Shown here piece after piece: positions 53,779 through 62,758 of a DNA stretch of 64,000 nt. Source of the stretch: Halopseudomonas salegens (GTDB taxonomy: Bacteria > Pseudomonadota > Gammaproteobacteria > Pseudomonadales > Pseudomonadaceae); assembly GCF_900105655.1 (NCBI RefSeq), contig NZ_LT629787.1, positions 3,286,001 through 3,350,000 of the forward strand, read 5' to 3'. The position numbers and the translations under genes are program-made. The notes beneath the pieces were generated by a model. The model saw only the letters and a program-made list of their open reading frames with translations. It was not told the origin of the DNA and did not search any database. How positions within the stretch are numbered: position 1 is the stretch's first letter; each line of letters starts with the position of its first letter.

Positions 53779-54165
53779 CTATGTGTCAAGTACAGCCACA
53801 AGAGCAAAAAAAAGCCCCAAAACAACTATCGATGGAAACAGTACCAGCAAAATTCTGATCATGACTTTCGATATGCGGCGAAACCATATTGGCGCCAACA
53901 AGTAGGCTTCGGTCATCCCCCGTCGTTTTCCGCTACTCGGCCAGCCGGCTAGCCGCATAAACATGGCGACCCTGAAGAAATTAAGAGGAAAGGCACTAAA
54001 CACCGCTATTTCAGTGCGAGAGAAATAAGGCTCTTTGAAGTACTTGTCAAACATGGCTTTAGGTATAAAAAAACTCATAACAAACATAATAAATAGCCAT
54101 ATAATGACTGCCAAAAAAACAAAAAATGATAGATATGCAAGATAACGGAGCAGCTCTATCGGCAT
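53779..54165 (-). CDS. Membrane immunity-like protein, copy 1 (orphan)
   Basis: 128 residues with membrane helices at about 8-34 and 99-124. The central block YFKEPYFSRTEIAVFSAFP, FMRLAGWPSSGKRRGMTEAY and LLAPIWFRRISK is nearly identical in copies 2 and 3 and partly kept in copy 4. Its start overlaps by ten bases the 3' end of a broken toxin-like fragment, as copy 4 does with the intact gene. Probably an immunity protein kept after its toxin was lost; that role is inferred from position. Confidence 0.7.
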   Translation of the reverse strand: MPIELLRYLAYLSFFVFLAVIIWLFIMFVMSFFIPKAMFDKYFKEPYFSRTEIAVFSAFPLNFFRVAMFMRLAGWPSSGKRRGMTEAYLLAPIWFRRISKVMIRILLVLFPSIVVLGLFFALVAVLDT

Positions 54166-54497
54166 ATTGAATCCACCCCCATTCCAGATACAAAATCCAC
54201 TTTAGTACCAGAAGTTGTATAAGCATATCGAAGACCGCTGCCAGCGCCATAACTAATCGCCGCACTACCCGCAGCCAAAACCAACGCCGCTCCCCAACCC
54301 AGAGGAGTTGATATCAAAAACAATGTGGCAACTGCGCCAGCAAATGCACCAACGGAAGTATTCACAATCACAGTCACACATATCTCATTATTGTCTTGGT
54401 GGCTGGCACAGCTTGCACACAGAATGGAGTCAGGCACATCGTCGCTGTGAAACACAAGACATCCCCCGTTAATAGCAATGACAAACTCAAAGCGCAA
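54156..54497 (-). pseudogene. C-terminal fragment of a LysM-type toxin-like protein
   Basis: From about 54430 down, the frame matches the last 90 or so residues of the intact protein at 55940-56965: HQDNNEI / HEKNEI, STPLGWGAALVLAAGSAAIS / SNPVGWGTALIIAAGSAAVS, and a final VDFVSGMGVDSICR. The first 25 codons are unrelated and overlap copy 2. There is no LysM domain or start region, so it is a displaced toxin tip. Confidence 0.7.
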
Positions 54498-54861
54498 TAG
54501 CTAAAATAAGCCCCAAAATAACTACCAACGGGAAGAGCACCAGCAAAATGCTAAACATGACTTTCGATATGCGGCGAAACCATATTGGCGCCAGCAAGTA
54601 AGCTTCGGTCATCCCCCGTCGTTTACCGCTATTGGGCCAGCCGGCTAGCCGCATAAACATGACAACCCTGTAGAAATTAAGTGGAAAGGCACTAAACACC
54701 GCTATTTCAGTGTGAGAGAAATAAGGCTCTTTGAAGTACTTGTCAAACATGGCTTTAGGTATGAAAAAGCTCATAACAAACATAATAAAAAGCCATCCAA
54801 TGATAGCCAATATAATAAAAAAATACAGGTATGCAAGATAACGGAGCAGCTCTATCGGCAT
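54487..54861 (-). CDS. Membrane immunity-like protein, copy 2 (orphan)
   Basis: 124 residues from MPIELLRYLAYLYFFIILAI, very close to copy 1 over the whole length and slightly shorter at the C-terminus. Upstream, MDFVSGLGGGFN (54862-54897) is the last trace of a toxin tip. An extra base there puts that trace in frame with this gene, so the open frame could start at 54897; the ATG at 54861 matches the other copies. Confidence 0.7.
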   Translation of the reverse strand: MPIELLRYLAYLYFFIILAIIGWLFIMFVMSFFIPKAMFDKYFKEPYFSHTEIAVFSAFPLNFYRVVMFMRLAGWPNSGKRRGMTEAYLLAPIWFRRISKVMFSILLVLFPLVVILGLILAIAL

Positions 54862-54949
54862 ATTGAATCCACCCCCCAGGCCAGATACAAAATCCATGTC
54901 ATTAAACCGGTGAAAACCATTAGCAAGCCTTGATAAAACACAGTTTCAG

Positions 54950-55336
54950 CTATTTATCAAGCACGGCTGCAATAGCAAAAACACCCCCCAAAATAACTAC
55001 CGACGGGAAGAGCACCAGCAAAATACTAATCATGACTTTCGATATGCGGCGAAACCATATTGGCGCCAACAAGTAAGCTTCGGTCATCCCCCGTCGTTTT
55101 CCGCTACTCGGCCAGCCGGCTAGCCGCATGAACATGATGACTCTAAAAAAGGTGAACGGGAAAGCACTAAAAATCGCTATTTCAGTGTGTGAGAAATAGG
55201 GTTCTTTGAAGTACGCTTCAAACATGGCTTTAGGTAAAAATAAACGCATTACACACATAGCCGACATCAATATTATGAGACCCAACACAAGAAAAAATGA
55301 TAGGTATGCAAGATAACGGATAAGCTCTAACGGCAT
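54950..55336 (-). CDS. Membrane immunity-like protein, copy 3 (orphan)
   Basis: 128 residues from MPLELIRYLAYLSFFLVLG. The central block is the same as in copies 1 and 2, but the first membrane helix differs more (LIILMSAMCVMRLFLPKAMF). The ATG overlaps by ten bases the stop of a toxin-tip remnant (55327-55440). Two helices are predicted, at the same positions as in copy 1. Confidence 0.7.
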   Translation of the reverse strand: MPLELIRYLAYLSFFLVLGLIILMSAMCVMRLFLPKAMFEAYFKEPYFSHTEIAIFSAFPFTFFRVIMFMRLAGWPSSGKRRGMTEAYLLAPIWFRRISKVMISILLVLFPSVVILGGVFAIAAVLDK

Positions 55337-55440
55337 ATTGAATCTATCCCCATTCCAGATACATAATCTACTTTACTACCATATCGTGTGTAAGCATATC
55401 GGCCCCCATAACCAAGGTCATAGCTAACCGCCGATGCGAA
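55327..55440 (-). pseudogene. Short toxin-tip remnant before copy 3
   Basis: Translated on the minus strand it ends RYAYTRYGSKVDYVSGMGID followed by SICR and a stop, matching the end of the intact protein (VDLVSGAGVDAVCR). Similarity is lost about 35 residues from the stop. The stop codon overlaps the start of copy 3 in the same way as in the intact pair. Confidence 0.65.
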
Positions 55441-55553
55441 CGGAACGCAAGACATTGCCCCGGGTAGCATGTGCCACCTACGATGATTACAAGTAACCAA
55501 ATTACCTTCGCCCTACAAGAAAATTTAGTTTCTGGGCGGGACAGGTAAACCAC

Positions 55554-55949
55554 TCAACAACGACCGTGGAAAACACAAAAAGAAAAATACAAAAAAATTC
55601 CCAGCATAAACATTGGTACACTGACTGCCACAAAAATTAAAACGAAGATTATAGATGTGCGTCGAAACCAAGAAGGCGATAGCTTATAAGCTTGGGTTAG
55701 CCCCCGTTTTTTTCCGCTACTTGGCCAGCCGACAACCCGCATGAACATGACTGTTCTTATGTAACCAAAAGGAAATCCGGTAAAAAATTCAATTTCCTTG
55801 GGCGAAAAATAGGGCTCTTTGAAATAAGTAGCTATCAAAACTTTAGGTACAAAAAAATGTATTACAAATATCACAACAAAACATAACATGGCTGCTACAA
55901 AAAGTGCCGTCCATAAGTAAGACCATAAAATCAAAGTATCTATCGACAT
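55554..55949 (-). CDS. Membrane immunity-like protein, copy 4 (partner of the intact LysM protein)
   Basis: 131 residues from MSIDTLILWSYLWTALFVAAM. It shares the central YFKEPYFS, VMFMR..GWPSSGK.RG, and PSWFRR motifs with copies 1-3, but the ends differ. Helices lie at about 8-33 and 100-125. It overlaps the last ten bases of the intact LysM gene and is thus its likely immunity protein. The divergence from copies 1-3 fits the divergence of the toxin tips. Confidence 0.72.
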   Translation of the reverse strand: MSIDTLILWSYLWTALFVAAMLCFVVIFVIHFFVPKVLIATYFKEPYFSPKEIEFFTGFPFGYIRTVMFMRVVGWPSSGKKRGLTQAYKLSPSWFRRTSIIFVLIFVAVSVPMFMLGIFLYFSFCVFHGRC

Positions 55950-56965
55950 ACCGCATCTACTCCCGCGCCAGATACAAGATCTACTTCGGTTCCAGACAGA
56001 GTGTAGACTGTTCCAGCTATCCGACCGCCGCCAAAACTTACCGCTGCACTACCTGCAGCTATAATCAAAGCAGTTCCCCAGCCCACCGGATTAGACGCCA
56101 GATATAAACCCACAATAAGACCTCCAACCAAACCAACCCCAGTACTCGCAATCGTCTCCACAAAGATCTCATTTTTCTCGTGACGGCTGCTGGCTGCAGC
56201 AATTTGCAGACAGGAGGCCGTCAGGCCGACGCCCGTAAGAAGATAGCCGCCATACCTGCCGTAGCTGGCCAGGCGCCTGAGACGATTGCGATGTTGAATG
56301 ATGTTCTGGTTGGCGGGTACGCCACCACCACGGGCAATACGAATGGCCTGATGGGTTGTCTGATTGCCAAACAAGAGGCGCTCCATCGGGCCAATGTTGG
56401 CTCTCAATTGATTGAGCGCTTTTCGGCGCTGATAAGCGTACTGATTTTCCTGGATTTGACCGGTCTTGTATTTCACATACAGGTCATCAACCCGCTCAAT
56501 CAAGGCGATGTTGGCCGGGCTTAGCAGATTGGTTTTGGCACCAAGAGCAACACTGCCAGGCACGACCAGGTAGTTTGTATTCTCTGCGAACCAGCTCAAC
56601 ACCCAGTAGTCGAGTTCGTCCTGAGGGGGAACATCCTCGAGCATGAAATTCCGGGGAGCCGTTTGAATCGGCCTGATCGGGATAATCGGCGTGAAGGCGG
56701 GTTCCACTATCGGCCGATGTGGCAAACGATCAAGAGGAATCGGCGGTGCAAAAGTTATCGGCCCTGGGCTGGTGGTCAAACGCAGAATCGATCCTGCGCG
56801 AATCAGGTCCGGATCTCTGATATGGGGGTTCATGGACAGTATTTGGTGGAGGTACCCGCTATAGCCGGGGCAGCGCGGGCTAACTGCATAAAACCGGCTC
56901 ATAATCATCGACAGGCTATCGCCCGGTTTGACACGGTATTCGAGATAGTCCGTTGAGTTGACCAT
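55940..56965 (-). CDS. LysM-domain protein with glycine-rich membrane tip, candidate toxin
   Basis: 341 residues. A LysM domain lies at about 8-63 (YRVKPGDSLSMIMSRFY to RAGSILRLT), then a Pro-rich linker (66-105), a helical middle domain (110-225) and a C-terminal part with hydrophobic, Gly-rich helices (YLLTGVGLTASCLQIAA; GVGLVGGLIVGLYLA; WGTALIIAAGSAAVSFGGG), like pore-forming or membrane-damaging tips. There is no signal peptide. It ends VDLVSGAGVDAVCR. It overlaps copy 4 by ten bases. Effectors delivered by type VI secretion sometimes carry LysM domains; no secretion genes lie in the window, so delivery is inference. AAAGGG lies 7 bases before the ATG. Confidence 0.75.
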   Translation of the reverse strand: MVNSTDYLEYRVKPGDSLSMIMSRFYAVSPRCPGYSGYLHQILSMNPHIRDPDLIRAGSILRLTTSPGPITFAPPIPLDRLPHRPIVEPAFTPIIPIRPIQTAPRNFMLEDVPPQDELDYWVLSWFAENTNYLVVPGSVALGAKTNLLSPANIALIERVDDLYVKYKTGQIQENQYAYQRRKALNQLRANIGPMERLLFGNQTTHQAIRIARGGGVPANQNIIQHRNRLRRLASYGRYGGYLLTGVGLTASCLQIAAASSRHEKNEIFVETIASTGVGLVGGLIVGLYLASNPVGWGTALIIAAGSAAVSFGGGRIAGTVYTLSGTEVDLVSGAGVDAVCR

Positions 56966-57234
56966 ATAAAATCCCTTTCAAAAGTCGTTGCTATCGTTCA
57001 ATGCTGCTGGAGGCTCATTCCGTTGCTCCATCCAGGCAGGTAAAGGCAGGCATCGCTGCAGGCAGAATCCTACGATAGCTTGTGAACCTGAACAATTGGG
57101 TTCTGTCTGTTATGTGAACCAGTTAACGAAATATATTGTTAGCCACTTCGCGGATACCTGGGGAGATGCCAACTGGATGGCTACTGTGGAACTGTAGACG
57201 ACAGCAGAGGAGAGCTGAATACGAATAGTGCTCA

Positions 57235-58212
57235 CTACCCATCGACACTGTTGCGAAAACGCGAAGGCGTCACCCCTTGCCAGCGGCGAAATGCCCGCAC
57301 AAAGGCGTTCTCATCGGAAAAGCCCAACTGCTCGGCAATCTCGCTGATCCGCTGCGGCCCACGCAAGGCCTGGCAGGCCATCTGCTGCAGGACACTCTCA
57401 CGCAGGCTCTTGAACGACAGCCCTTCCTCCGCCAACTTGCGGTTCAGGTGCCTCCCACTCAGATTCAACTGCTCCGCCACCCGCTCCTTGCCCCAGCGCG
57501 GGTTGCCCCGCACCAGCCGCTGCACTTCGGCACTCACACTGTGCTGGCCCATTTCCGCCAGGGTGAAGTCCGCCAGCTGTCGCAAGTGGTCACGCAGTGC
57601 CGCATTGGCCTGAATCTGCGGCAGTGACAGTTGTGAGGCGGCAAAGCCCAGGTGGTTACAGCCGGCATTGAACTGCACCGGGCAGCCGAGCAACTGTGCA
57701 TACTCGGCCTCCGGCGCCTGTGGCGCATGGGCCAGACTGATGCCCGTGGTCTGAAACCGACCACCGGTCGCCCAGCGGGTCAAACTGAGCATGCTCGCCA
57801 GCACCGCCTCCACCCGCTCGGCGACCCGCACCTGCAGGTGCGGCTGATAGTCGATACACACCTGATCCTGCTCGCGGTGCAGATGAAACTCGCCGCCATC
57901 GCCAATGACCGGCGCGTATTCAATCAACTCCTCCAAGGCTTCGCCAAAGGTCTCGCAGGTCACCAGCAGCATGCCGACGCTGTCCAGATGGCCAATCTGT
58001 ACCTGCAGGCCCAGCTTCAGGCCGATCAAGGGATCATCACTGGCCTGACAGAAGGCCTCCCACAGCTCATCCTGCCAGGCAATCGGCACCCGCTGCACAC
58101 CCTGCAAACGCGCCACCAGCGGCTCCGGCAGCCGCAACCCCAGTTGCGTCGCCATCTGCACAATAGCCTGGCTGTAGCGCGGCGTTACGCTGTGTTCTGC
58201 ACAATCATGCAT
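57235..58212 (-). CDS. AraC-family regulator
   Basis: 325 residues. The N-terminal ligand-binding half (about 1-210) resembles the Arabinose-binding-like domain of OruR/ArgR-type AraC regulators (LPEPLVARLQGVQRVPIAWQ; GLKLGLQVQIGHLDSVGML). The C-terminal double helix-turn-helix contains WGKERVAEQLNLSGRHLNRKL and ISEIAEQLGFSDENAFVRAFRRWQGVTPSRFR. It lies divergently to the monooxygenase operon and may control it. The gap 56966-57234 before it holds nothing I recognise. Confidence 0.88.
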   Translation of the reverse strand: MHDCAEHSVTPRYSQAIVQMATQLGLRLPEPLVARLQGVQRVPIAWQDELWEAFCQASDDPLIGLKLGLQVQIGHLDSVGMLLVTCETFGEALEELIEYAPVIGDGGEFHLHREQDQVCIDYQPHLQVRVAERVEAVLASMLSLTRWATGGRFQTTGISLAHAPQAPEAEYAQLLGCPVQFNAGCNHLGFAASQLSLPQIQANAALRDHLRQLADFTLAEMGQHSVSAEVQRLVRGNPRWGKERVAEQLNLSGRHLNRKLAEEGLSFKSLRESVLQQMACQALRGPQRISEIAEQLGFSDENAFVRAFRRWQGVTPSRFRNSVDG

Positions 58213-58335
58213 GGCCTGAATTGCCGGCTCCCTGTCCCGTTTGAGCCGATACCACTGCTTGGCATTCGGCTAGACTGGGCATCATAAACTGCAACCTGGC
58301 TTGAGTGTTACGGGATGAGCGCACAATGTTCGCAG

Positions 58336-58443
58336 GCGCTGCTCCGTAGTCCCTTGGTCAGACCGTCGATGCACAAGGATGTGCATCGTCGAGCCCCAGG
58401 GATGGCTTGTAGCGTGTCTGACCAAGGGGCTACGGAGCAGCGC
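58336..58443. repeat. Long inverted repeat, MITE-like element
   Basis: Arms at 58336-58363 and 58416-58443 are inverted copies matching at 27 of 28 positions. Inside is a second hairpin, GATGCACA-AGGA-TGTGCATC (about 58368-58387). The whole is 108 bases with no gene. It lies between the AraC gene and the monooxygenase gene, so it could end or shape either transcript, or be a mobile repeat. Confidence 0.75.
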
Positions 58444-58497
58444 AGGCACTAAGACCGGCGCAAGCAGTGTTAAAACAAATATAAAAGAGGAACACCC

Positions 58498-59823
58498 ATG
58501 TACGCAGTCATCGGTGCCGGCCCCATGGGCCTGGCCGCAGCACGCAACCTGCAAAAGCTCGATATCCCCTTTGTCGGCTTTGACCTGCACAGCGATGTCG
58601 GCGGCCTGTGGGATATCGACAACCCGCACAGCACCATGTACGACAGCGCACACCTGATCTCTTCCAAACGCATGACCGAGTTCGCTGAATTCCCCATGCG
58701 CGACGATGTCGCCGCCTACCCGCACCACAGCGAAATGCGCCAATACTTCCGCGACTACGCCGAGCATTTTGGCCTCAAGGAACACTACGAATTCAACACC
58801 CGTGTGCTCGACCTGGCCCCCGACGGCGACGGCTGGCTGCTGACCAGCGAACGCAATGGCGAACAGCAACAACGCCGTTTCGACGGCATTCTTATCGCCA
58901 ATGGCACCCTGCATACCCCAAACCGACCCTCAGTGCCCGGCGATTTCAACGGCCAGCTGATGCATTCCGCCGAGTACCGCAGCCCGGAGGTATTCAAGGG
59001 CAAGCGTGTGCTGATTCTCGGCTGCGGCAACTCCGGCGCCGATATCGCCGTGGACGCCGTACACCAGGCTGCCAAGGTCGATATGAGCTTGCGCCGTGGC
59101 TACTACTTTATTCCCAAATTCGTCAAAGGCCGGCCGGTCGATACCCTGGGTGGCAAAATCAAACTGCCGCGCCCGCTCAAACAACGCCTGGACGCCGCAC
59201 TGATCCGCTTCCTGGTCGGCAAACCCTCGGATTACGGCTTGCCCGACCCTGACTATCGCATGTACGAATCACACCCGGTGATGAACTCACTGATCCTGCA
59301 TCACCTGGGTCATGGGGACATCACCCCGCGCCGTGACATCGCTCGCATCGATGGCCAGACCGTGCACTTTACCGATGGCGAAAGTGCCGATTACGATCTG
59401 ATTCTGATGGCCACCGGGTACCAACTGGATTATCCCTTTATCCAGCGCCAGCACCTGAACTGGCCCTCGGAACAAGACGCTCCGCAGCTGTATATGAATG
59501 TCTTTCACCCCGAGCACCACAACCTGTTTATGCTCGGCATGATCGAAGCCTCTGGTCTGGGTTGGGAAGGGCGCAACCAGCAAGCACGTCTGGTGGCCCT
59601 GTATATCCAGCATCAGTTGGCGAAAAGCGCCGCAGCCAGCAGTTTCAACCACCTCAAGCGCGAGCGCGCCAGTCAGGCAATTGATGGTGGCTACGATTAC
59701 ATCAAGCTGGCGCGCATGGCTTACTACGTCAACAAGGATGCTTACCTGGCCACACTCAAGCACCACATCGACGAGCTGGAACAAGCGTTGCCCAACGAAC
59801 AGGCGCAACCGGTGAGCGCATGA
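58498..59823 (+). CDS. Flavin-containing monooxygenase
   Basis: 441 residues. FAD motif VIGAGPMGLAA at 4-14, the FMO/BVMO-type GGLWDID, a FxGxxxHxxxY motif (FNGQLMHSAEY, about 149-159) and the NADPH motif ILGCGNSGADIA. It inserts one oxygen into a substrate, possibly a hydrophobic amine, sulfide or ketone. It overlaps the transporter gene by four bases. AGAGGA precedes the ATG by six bases. Confidence 0.9.
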   Translation: MYAVIGAGPMGLAAARNLQKLDIPFVGFDLHSDVGGLWDIDNPHSTMYDSAHLISSKRMTEFAEFPMRDDVAAYPHHSEMRQYFRDYAEHFGLKEHYEFNTRVLDLAPDGDGWLLTSERNGEQQQRRFDGILIANGTLHTPNRPSVPGDFNGQLMHSAEYRSPEVFKGKRVLILGCGNSGADIAVDAVHQAAKVDMSLRRGYYFIPKFVKGRPVDTLGGKIKLPRPLKQRLDAALIRFLVGKPSDYGLPDPDYRMYESHPVMNSLILHHLGHGDITPRRDIARIDGQTVHFTDGESADYDLILMATGYQLDYPFIQRQHLNWPSEQDAPQLYMNVFHPEHHNLFMLGMIEASGLGWEGRNQQARLVALYIQHQLAKSAAASSFNHLKRERASQAIDGGYDYIKLARMAYYVNKDAYLATLKHHIDELEQALPNEQAQPVSA

Positions 59824-60758
59824 ATGACGCGCTGCCAATCGCGTTCGATCCGGCCAGCCTGATTGCTCTGAACGTCATCATGGCCTGCATGATGTTCGGT
59901 GTGTCGCTGAGCTTGCGGCTGGACGACTTCAAGCGTATTGCCCTGGCTCCGGTAGCCCCGCTGGCCGGATTGTTCGCCCAGTTTTTGCTGTTGCCGCTGG
60001 CGACCTGCCTGCTGACCTGGGCGCTGGCGATTGAACCGGAACTGGCTCTGGGCATGCTGTTGGTTGCCTCCTGCCCCGGTGGCAGCTTTTCCAACATCAT
60101 GACCTGGCTCGGCCGCGGCAGCGTCGCCGTTTCAGTCAGCATGACCGCCGTCTCCAGCCTGGCGGCCACGGTAATGACCCCTCTGAACTTTGCCCTCTAC
60201 GGTTGGCTCAACCCCTACACCCGGGATTATCTGACCCAGATCAGCCTGGAACCAGGGAGCATTCTGCTGTTGGTTCTCCTGGTGCTGGCCGTGCCATTGA
60301 TTCTGGGCATGACCGCCGGACGGCGTTTTCCGAGACTGGTGGCGCGCAGTGAAAAACCGCTGCGCATGGTGTCGCTACTGGTGTTTCTCGGCTTTGTCGC
60401 GATTGCCTTTTCCAACAACCTCGACCTGTTTGTCGAGCGTTTCCACAGCTTCTTCTGGCTGGTGGTCGGGCACAACCTGCTGGCGCTGTCGCTGGGCTAC
60501 GGCATGGGGCGGTTGCTCAAACTGCCGGTCGCCGACCGCCGTGCCGTAACCATGGAGGTGGGTATCCAGAATTCCGGCCTCGGCCTGGTGATTCTGTTCA
60601 CCTTCTTTCCCCAGGCCGGCGGCATGATGCTGATCACCGCCTTCTGGGGCGTCTGGCATCTGGTCAGCGGTATTACCCTGTCGCAGATCTGGGCCCGTTT
60701 GCCGGTGCCCGACACCCCGGTTTCCACTCTTTCCAGAGCACAAGAACAACAACCATGA
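59820..60758 (+). CDS. Bile acid:sodium symporter-family transporter
   Basis: 312 residues, about nine to ten membrane helices. MMFGVSLSLRLDDFKRIA, ASCPGGSFSNIMTWL and MEVGIQNSGLGLVILF are typical of the BASS family, which imports organic anions with sodium. Its genes overlap the monooxygenase upstream and the epimerase downstream by four bases each, so it probably brings in or removes a compound processed by them. Confidence 0.88.
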   Translation: MNDALPIAFDPASLIALNVIMACMMFGVSLSLRLDDFKRIALAPVAPLAGLFAQFLLLPLATCLLTWALAIEPELALGMLLVASCPGGSFSNIMTWLGRGSVAVSVSMTAVSSLAATVMTPLNFALYGWLNPYTRDYLTQISLEPGSILLLVLLVLAVPLILGMTAGRRFPRLVARSEKPLRMVSLLVFLGFVAIAFSNNLDLFVERFHSFFWLVVGHNLLALSLGYGMGRLLKLPVADRRAVTMEVGIQNSGLGLVILFTFFPQAGGMMLITAFWGVWHLVSGITLSQIWARLPVPDTPVSTLSRAQEQQP

Positions 60759-61687
60759 CCCAACGCATACTGATCACCGGCGCTGCCGGTTATATCGGCC
60801 ATCAACTGGGCAACCGCCTGGCGGCAGACTTCCACGTCCTCGGCACGGACATTCGCCCCCGCGATGACCTCGCTTTCCCGGTCGAGCAACTGGATATCCG
60901 TGACCCGGCACTGGCCGGCCTGCTGCAACGCGAGCAGATCACTCATGTGGTGCATCTGGCTTCGGTGCTGCAAGCCTCGAAAGACCGTGCCCGGGATTAT
61001 GATATTGACGTCAATGGCATGCGCAATGTGCTCGACTGTTGTCGACTGGCCGGGGTGCAGCATCTGACGGTGACCAGTTCCGGCGCCGCCTACGGCTATT
61101 ACGCCGACAACCCGGCATGGATCGATGAGGATGACGCCTTGCGCGGCAACCGCGAGTTTGCCTATTCCGATCATAAACGCCAGATCGAAGAGTTACTCGT
61201 CGAGTACCGCCAGCAACACCCGGAACTCCAGCAACTGATTTTTCGCCCCGGTACCGTGCTCGGCAGCAACACGCGCAACCAGATCACCGGGCTGTTTATG
61301 GCACCGAAGATCCTCGCCCTCAAGGGCAGCGATTCGCCTTTTGTTTTTATCTGGGATCAGGATGTCATCGGTGCCATGGAAATGGGCATCCGTGAAAACA
61401 AGACCGGCATCTACAATATGGCCGGCGACGGCGCCCTGACCATGGCCGACATCGCCCAGCGGCTGAACAAACCACTGGTGCGCTTGCCCGTCTGGCTGGT
61501 CAAAGCTGGCCTTCAGGTCGCCAAATGGCGCGGTAAACCCACCGGGCCCGAGCAGATCAACTTCCTGCGCTACCGTCCGGTGCTGAGCAACCGCCGGCTG
61601 AAAGAGGAGTTCGGCTACCCGCTGGCCAAGACCTCGGCCGAGGTGTTCGAGTATTTTGTCGAGCAGAATGGGTTACGCAAGCCGTAA
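60755..61687 (+). CDS. NAD-dependent epimerase/dehydratase-family SDR
   Basis: 310 residues of the extended SDR type: ILITGAAGYIGHQLGNRL, HLASVLQASKDRARDYDIDVNGMRNV, and SSGAAYGYY with YSDHKRQIEE (Tyr and Lys, here with Y-x-x-x-K). The substrate is unknown. It closes the overlapping three-gene operon with the monooxygenase and transporter. Confidence 0.88.
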   Translation: MTQRILITGAAGYIGHQLGNRLAADFHVLGTDIRPRDDLAFPVEQLDIRDPALAGLLQREQITHVVHLASVLQASKDRARDYDIDVNGMRNVLDCCRLAGVQHLTVTSSGAAYGYYADNPAWIDEDDALRGNREFAYSDHKRQIEELLVEYRQQHPELQQLIFRPGTVLGSNTRNQITGLFMAPKILALKGSDSPFVFIWDQDVIGAMEMGIRENKTGIYNMAGDGALTMADIAQRLNKPLVRLPVWLVKAGLQVAKWRGKPTGPEQINFLRYRPVLSNRRLKEEFGYPLAKTSAEVFEYFVEQNGLRKP

Positions 61688-61882
61688 GATTATGGCTTGC
61701 GAAAGTAGACGGTTTGCTTGCGGGCCCGCTGGCGGCTGTTCATCCGCTGTGGATTGCCACCGGCCTGGAGCCCTGGCATTGACGATAGCGGTATCCCGCG
61801 TGTGGTGTCATCCCTGAACCGTCCTTGTGCAGAGCGCAGCGACCCATGGAGCAACCCGAATGACCAACCCAGGCAACACACT

Positions 61883-62668
61883 ATGACCACTACCCTGATT
61901 ACCGGCGCCGCCTCTGGCCTGGGCTGGGCCATGGCCCGGCACTGGTTTGCCGCCGGGCACAACCTGGTGCTGGCGGATATCGACACTGCCGGGCTGAGCC
62001 AGCGCGCCAGCGAACTGAACGACCCGCAGCGCGTGTTGACGGTCACCTGCGATATCACCCGGCCGGAGGATATCGGCTATCTGCTGGATGAAACCCGGGC
62101 CCAGTTCGGCGCTCTCGATCTGCTGGTCAACAATGCCGGCATTACCCACCGTTCTCCGGCTCACCAGACCAATCCGGCGGTGTTTCGCAAGGTCATGGCG
62201 GTGAACTGGCAGGGGCCGGTCGAACTGACTCTGGCAGCCTTGCCGCTGCTGCGTGAGTCCGGCGGCCAGATTATCTGCATCGGTTCCATGGCTGGCTGGA
62301 TGCCGGTACCTGGCCGCGCCGCCTACTGTGCGGCAAAAAGTGCCCTGACCCAGTTCTTTGAAGTGTTGCGCCTGGAGCTGGAAGCCGACGGCATTCATAT
62401 CCTGATGGCTTACCCGAGCTTTCTGGACACGCCGATCGAGCACCACGCCCTGGGCAAGGATGGCACCACGGCTCAACACGCGCGCTCCATGATTGGCAGG
62501 ATGAAAAGTGCCGAATGGATGGCCACGCTGATTGACCAGAGCCTGCAAAAACGCAAACGCTGGCTGCTGCCCGAACCGGTTTCCCGTTTTGGCAGCCTGC
62601 TCTGGCGGATTGCCCCAGGCCTGTACTTGCGTCAAGTACGGAAGCGCTTCGCAGGCGAATTGCGCTGA
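61883..62668 (+). CDS. Classical SDR oxidoreductase
   Basis: 261 residues. ITGAASGLG is the cofactor loop, NNAG is the central motif, and CIGSMAGWMPVPGRAAYCAAKSA gives catalytic Ser, Tyr and Lys. ATG 61883 gives the normal N-terminus; the open frame upstream is not used. It is 195 bases after the epimerase gene and may belong to the same pathway. Confidence 0.9.
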   Translation: MTTTLITGAASGLGWAMARHWFAAGHNLVLADIDTAGLSQRASELNDPQRVLTVTCDITRPEDIGYLLDETRAQFGALDLLVNNAGITHRSPAHQTNPAVFRKVMAVNWQGPVELTLAALPLLRESGGQIICIGSMAGWMPVPGRAAYCAAKSALTQFFEVLRLELEADGIHILMAYPSFLDTPIEHHALGKDGTTAQHARSMIGRMKSAEWMATLIDQSLQKRKRWLLPEPVSRFGSLLWRIAPGLYLRQVRKRFAGELR

Positions 62669-62676
62669 TAACAACA

Positions 62677-62716
62677 ATCACCCCTCTCCCTTGAGCGGAG
62701 AGGGGGCGGGGGTGAT
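62677..62716. repeat. REP-like palindrome
   Basis: CCCCTCTCC and GGAGAGGGG pair across a short loop, with ATCAC and GTGAT further out. This CCCTCTCCC...GGGAGAGGG type is a common dispersed repeat in proteobacterial genomes. It lies just after the SDR gene. Confidence 0.6.
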
Positions 62717-62758
62717 ACCCGAAGCCTGCATCCCCGCCAATGCCCGATAAGGACCACC

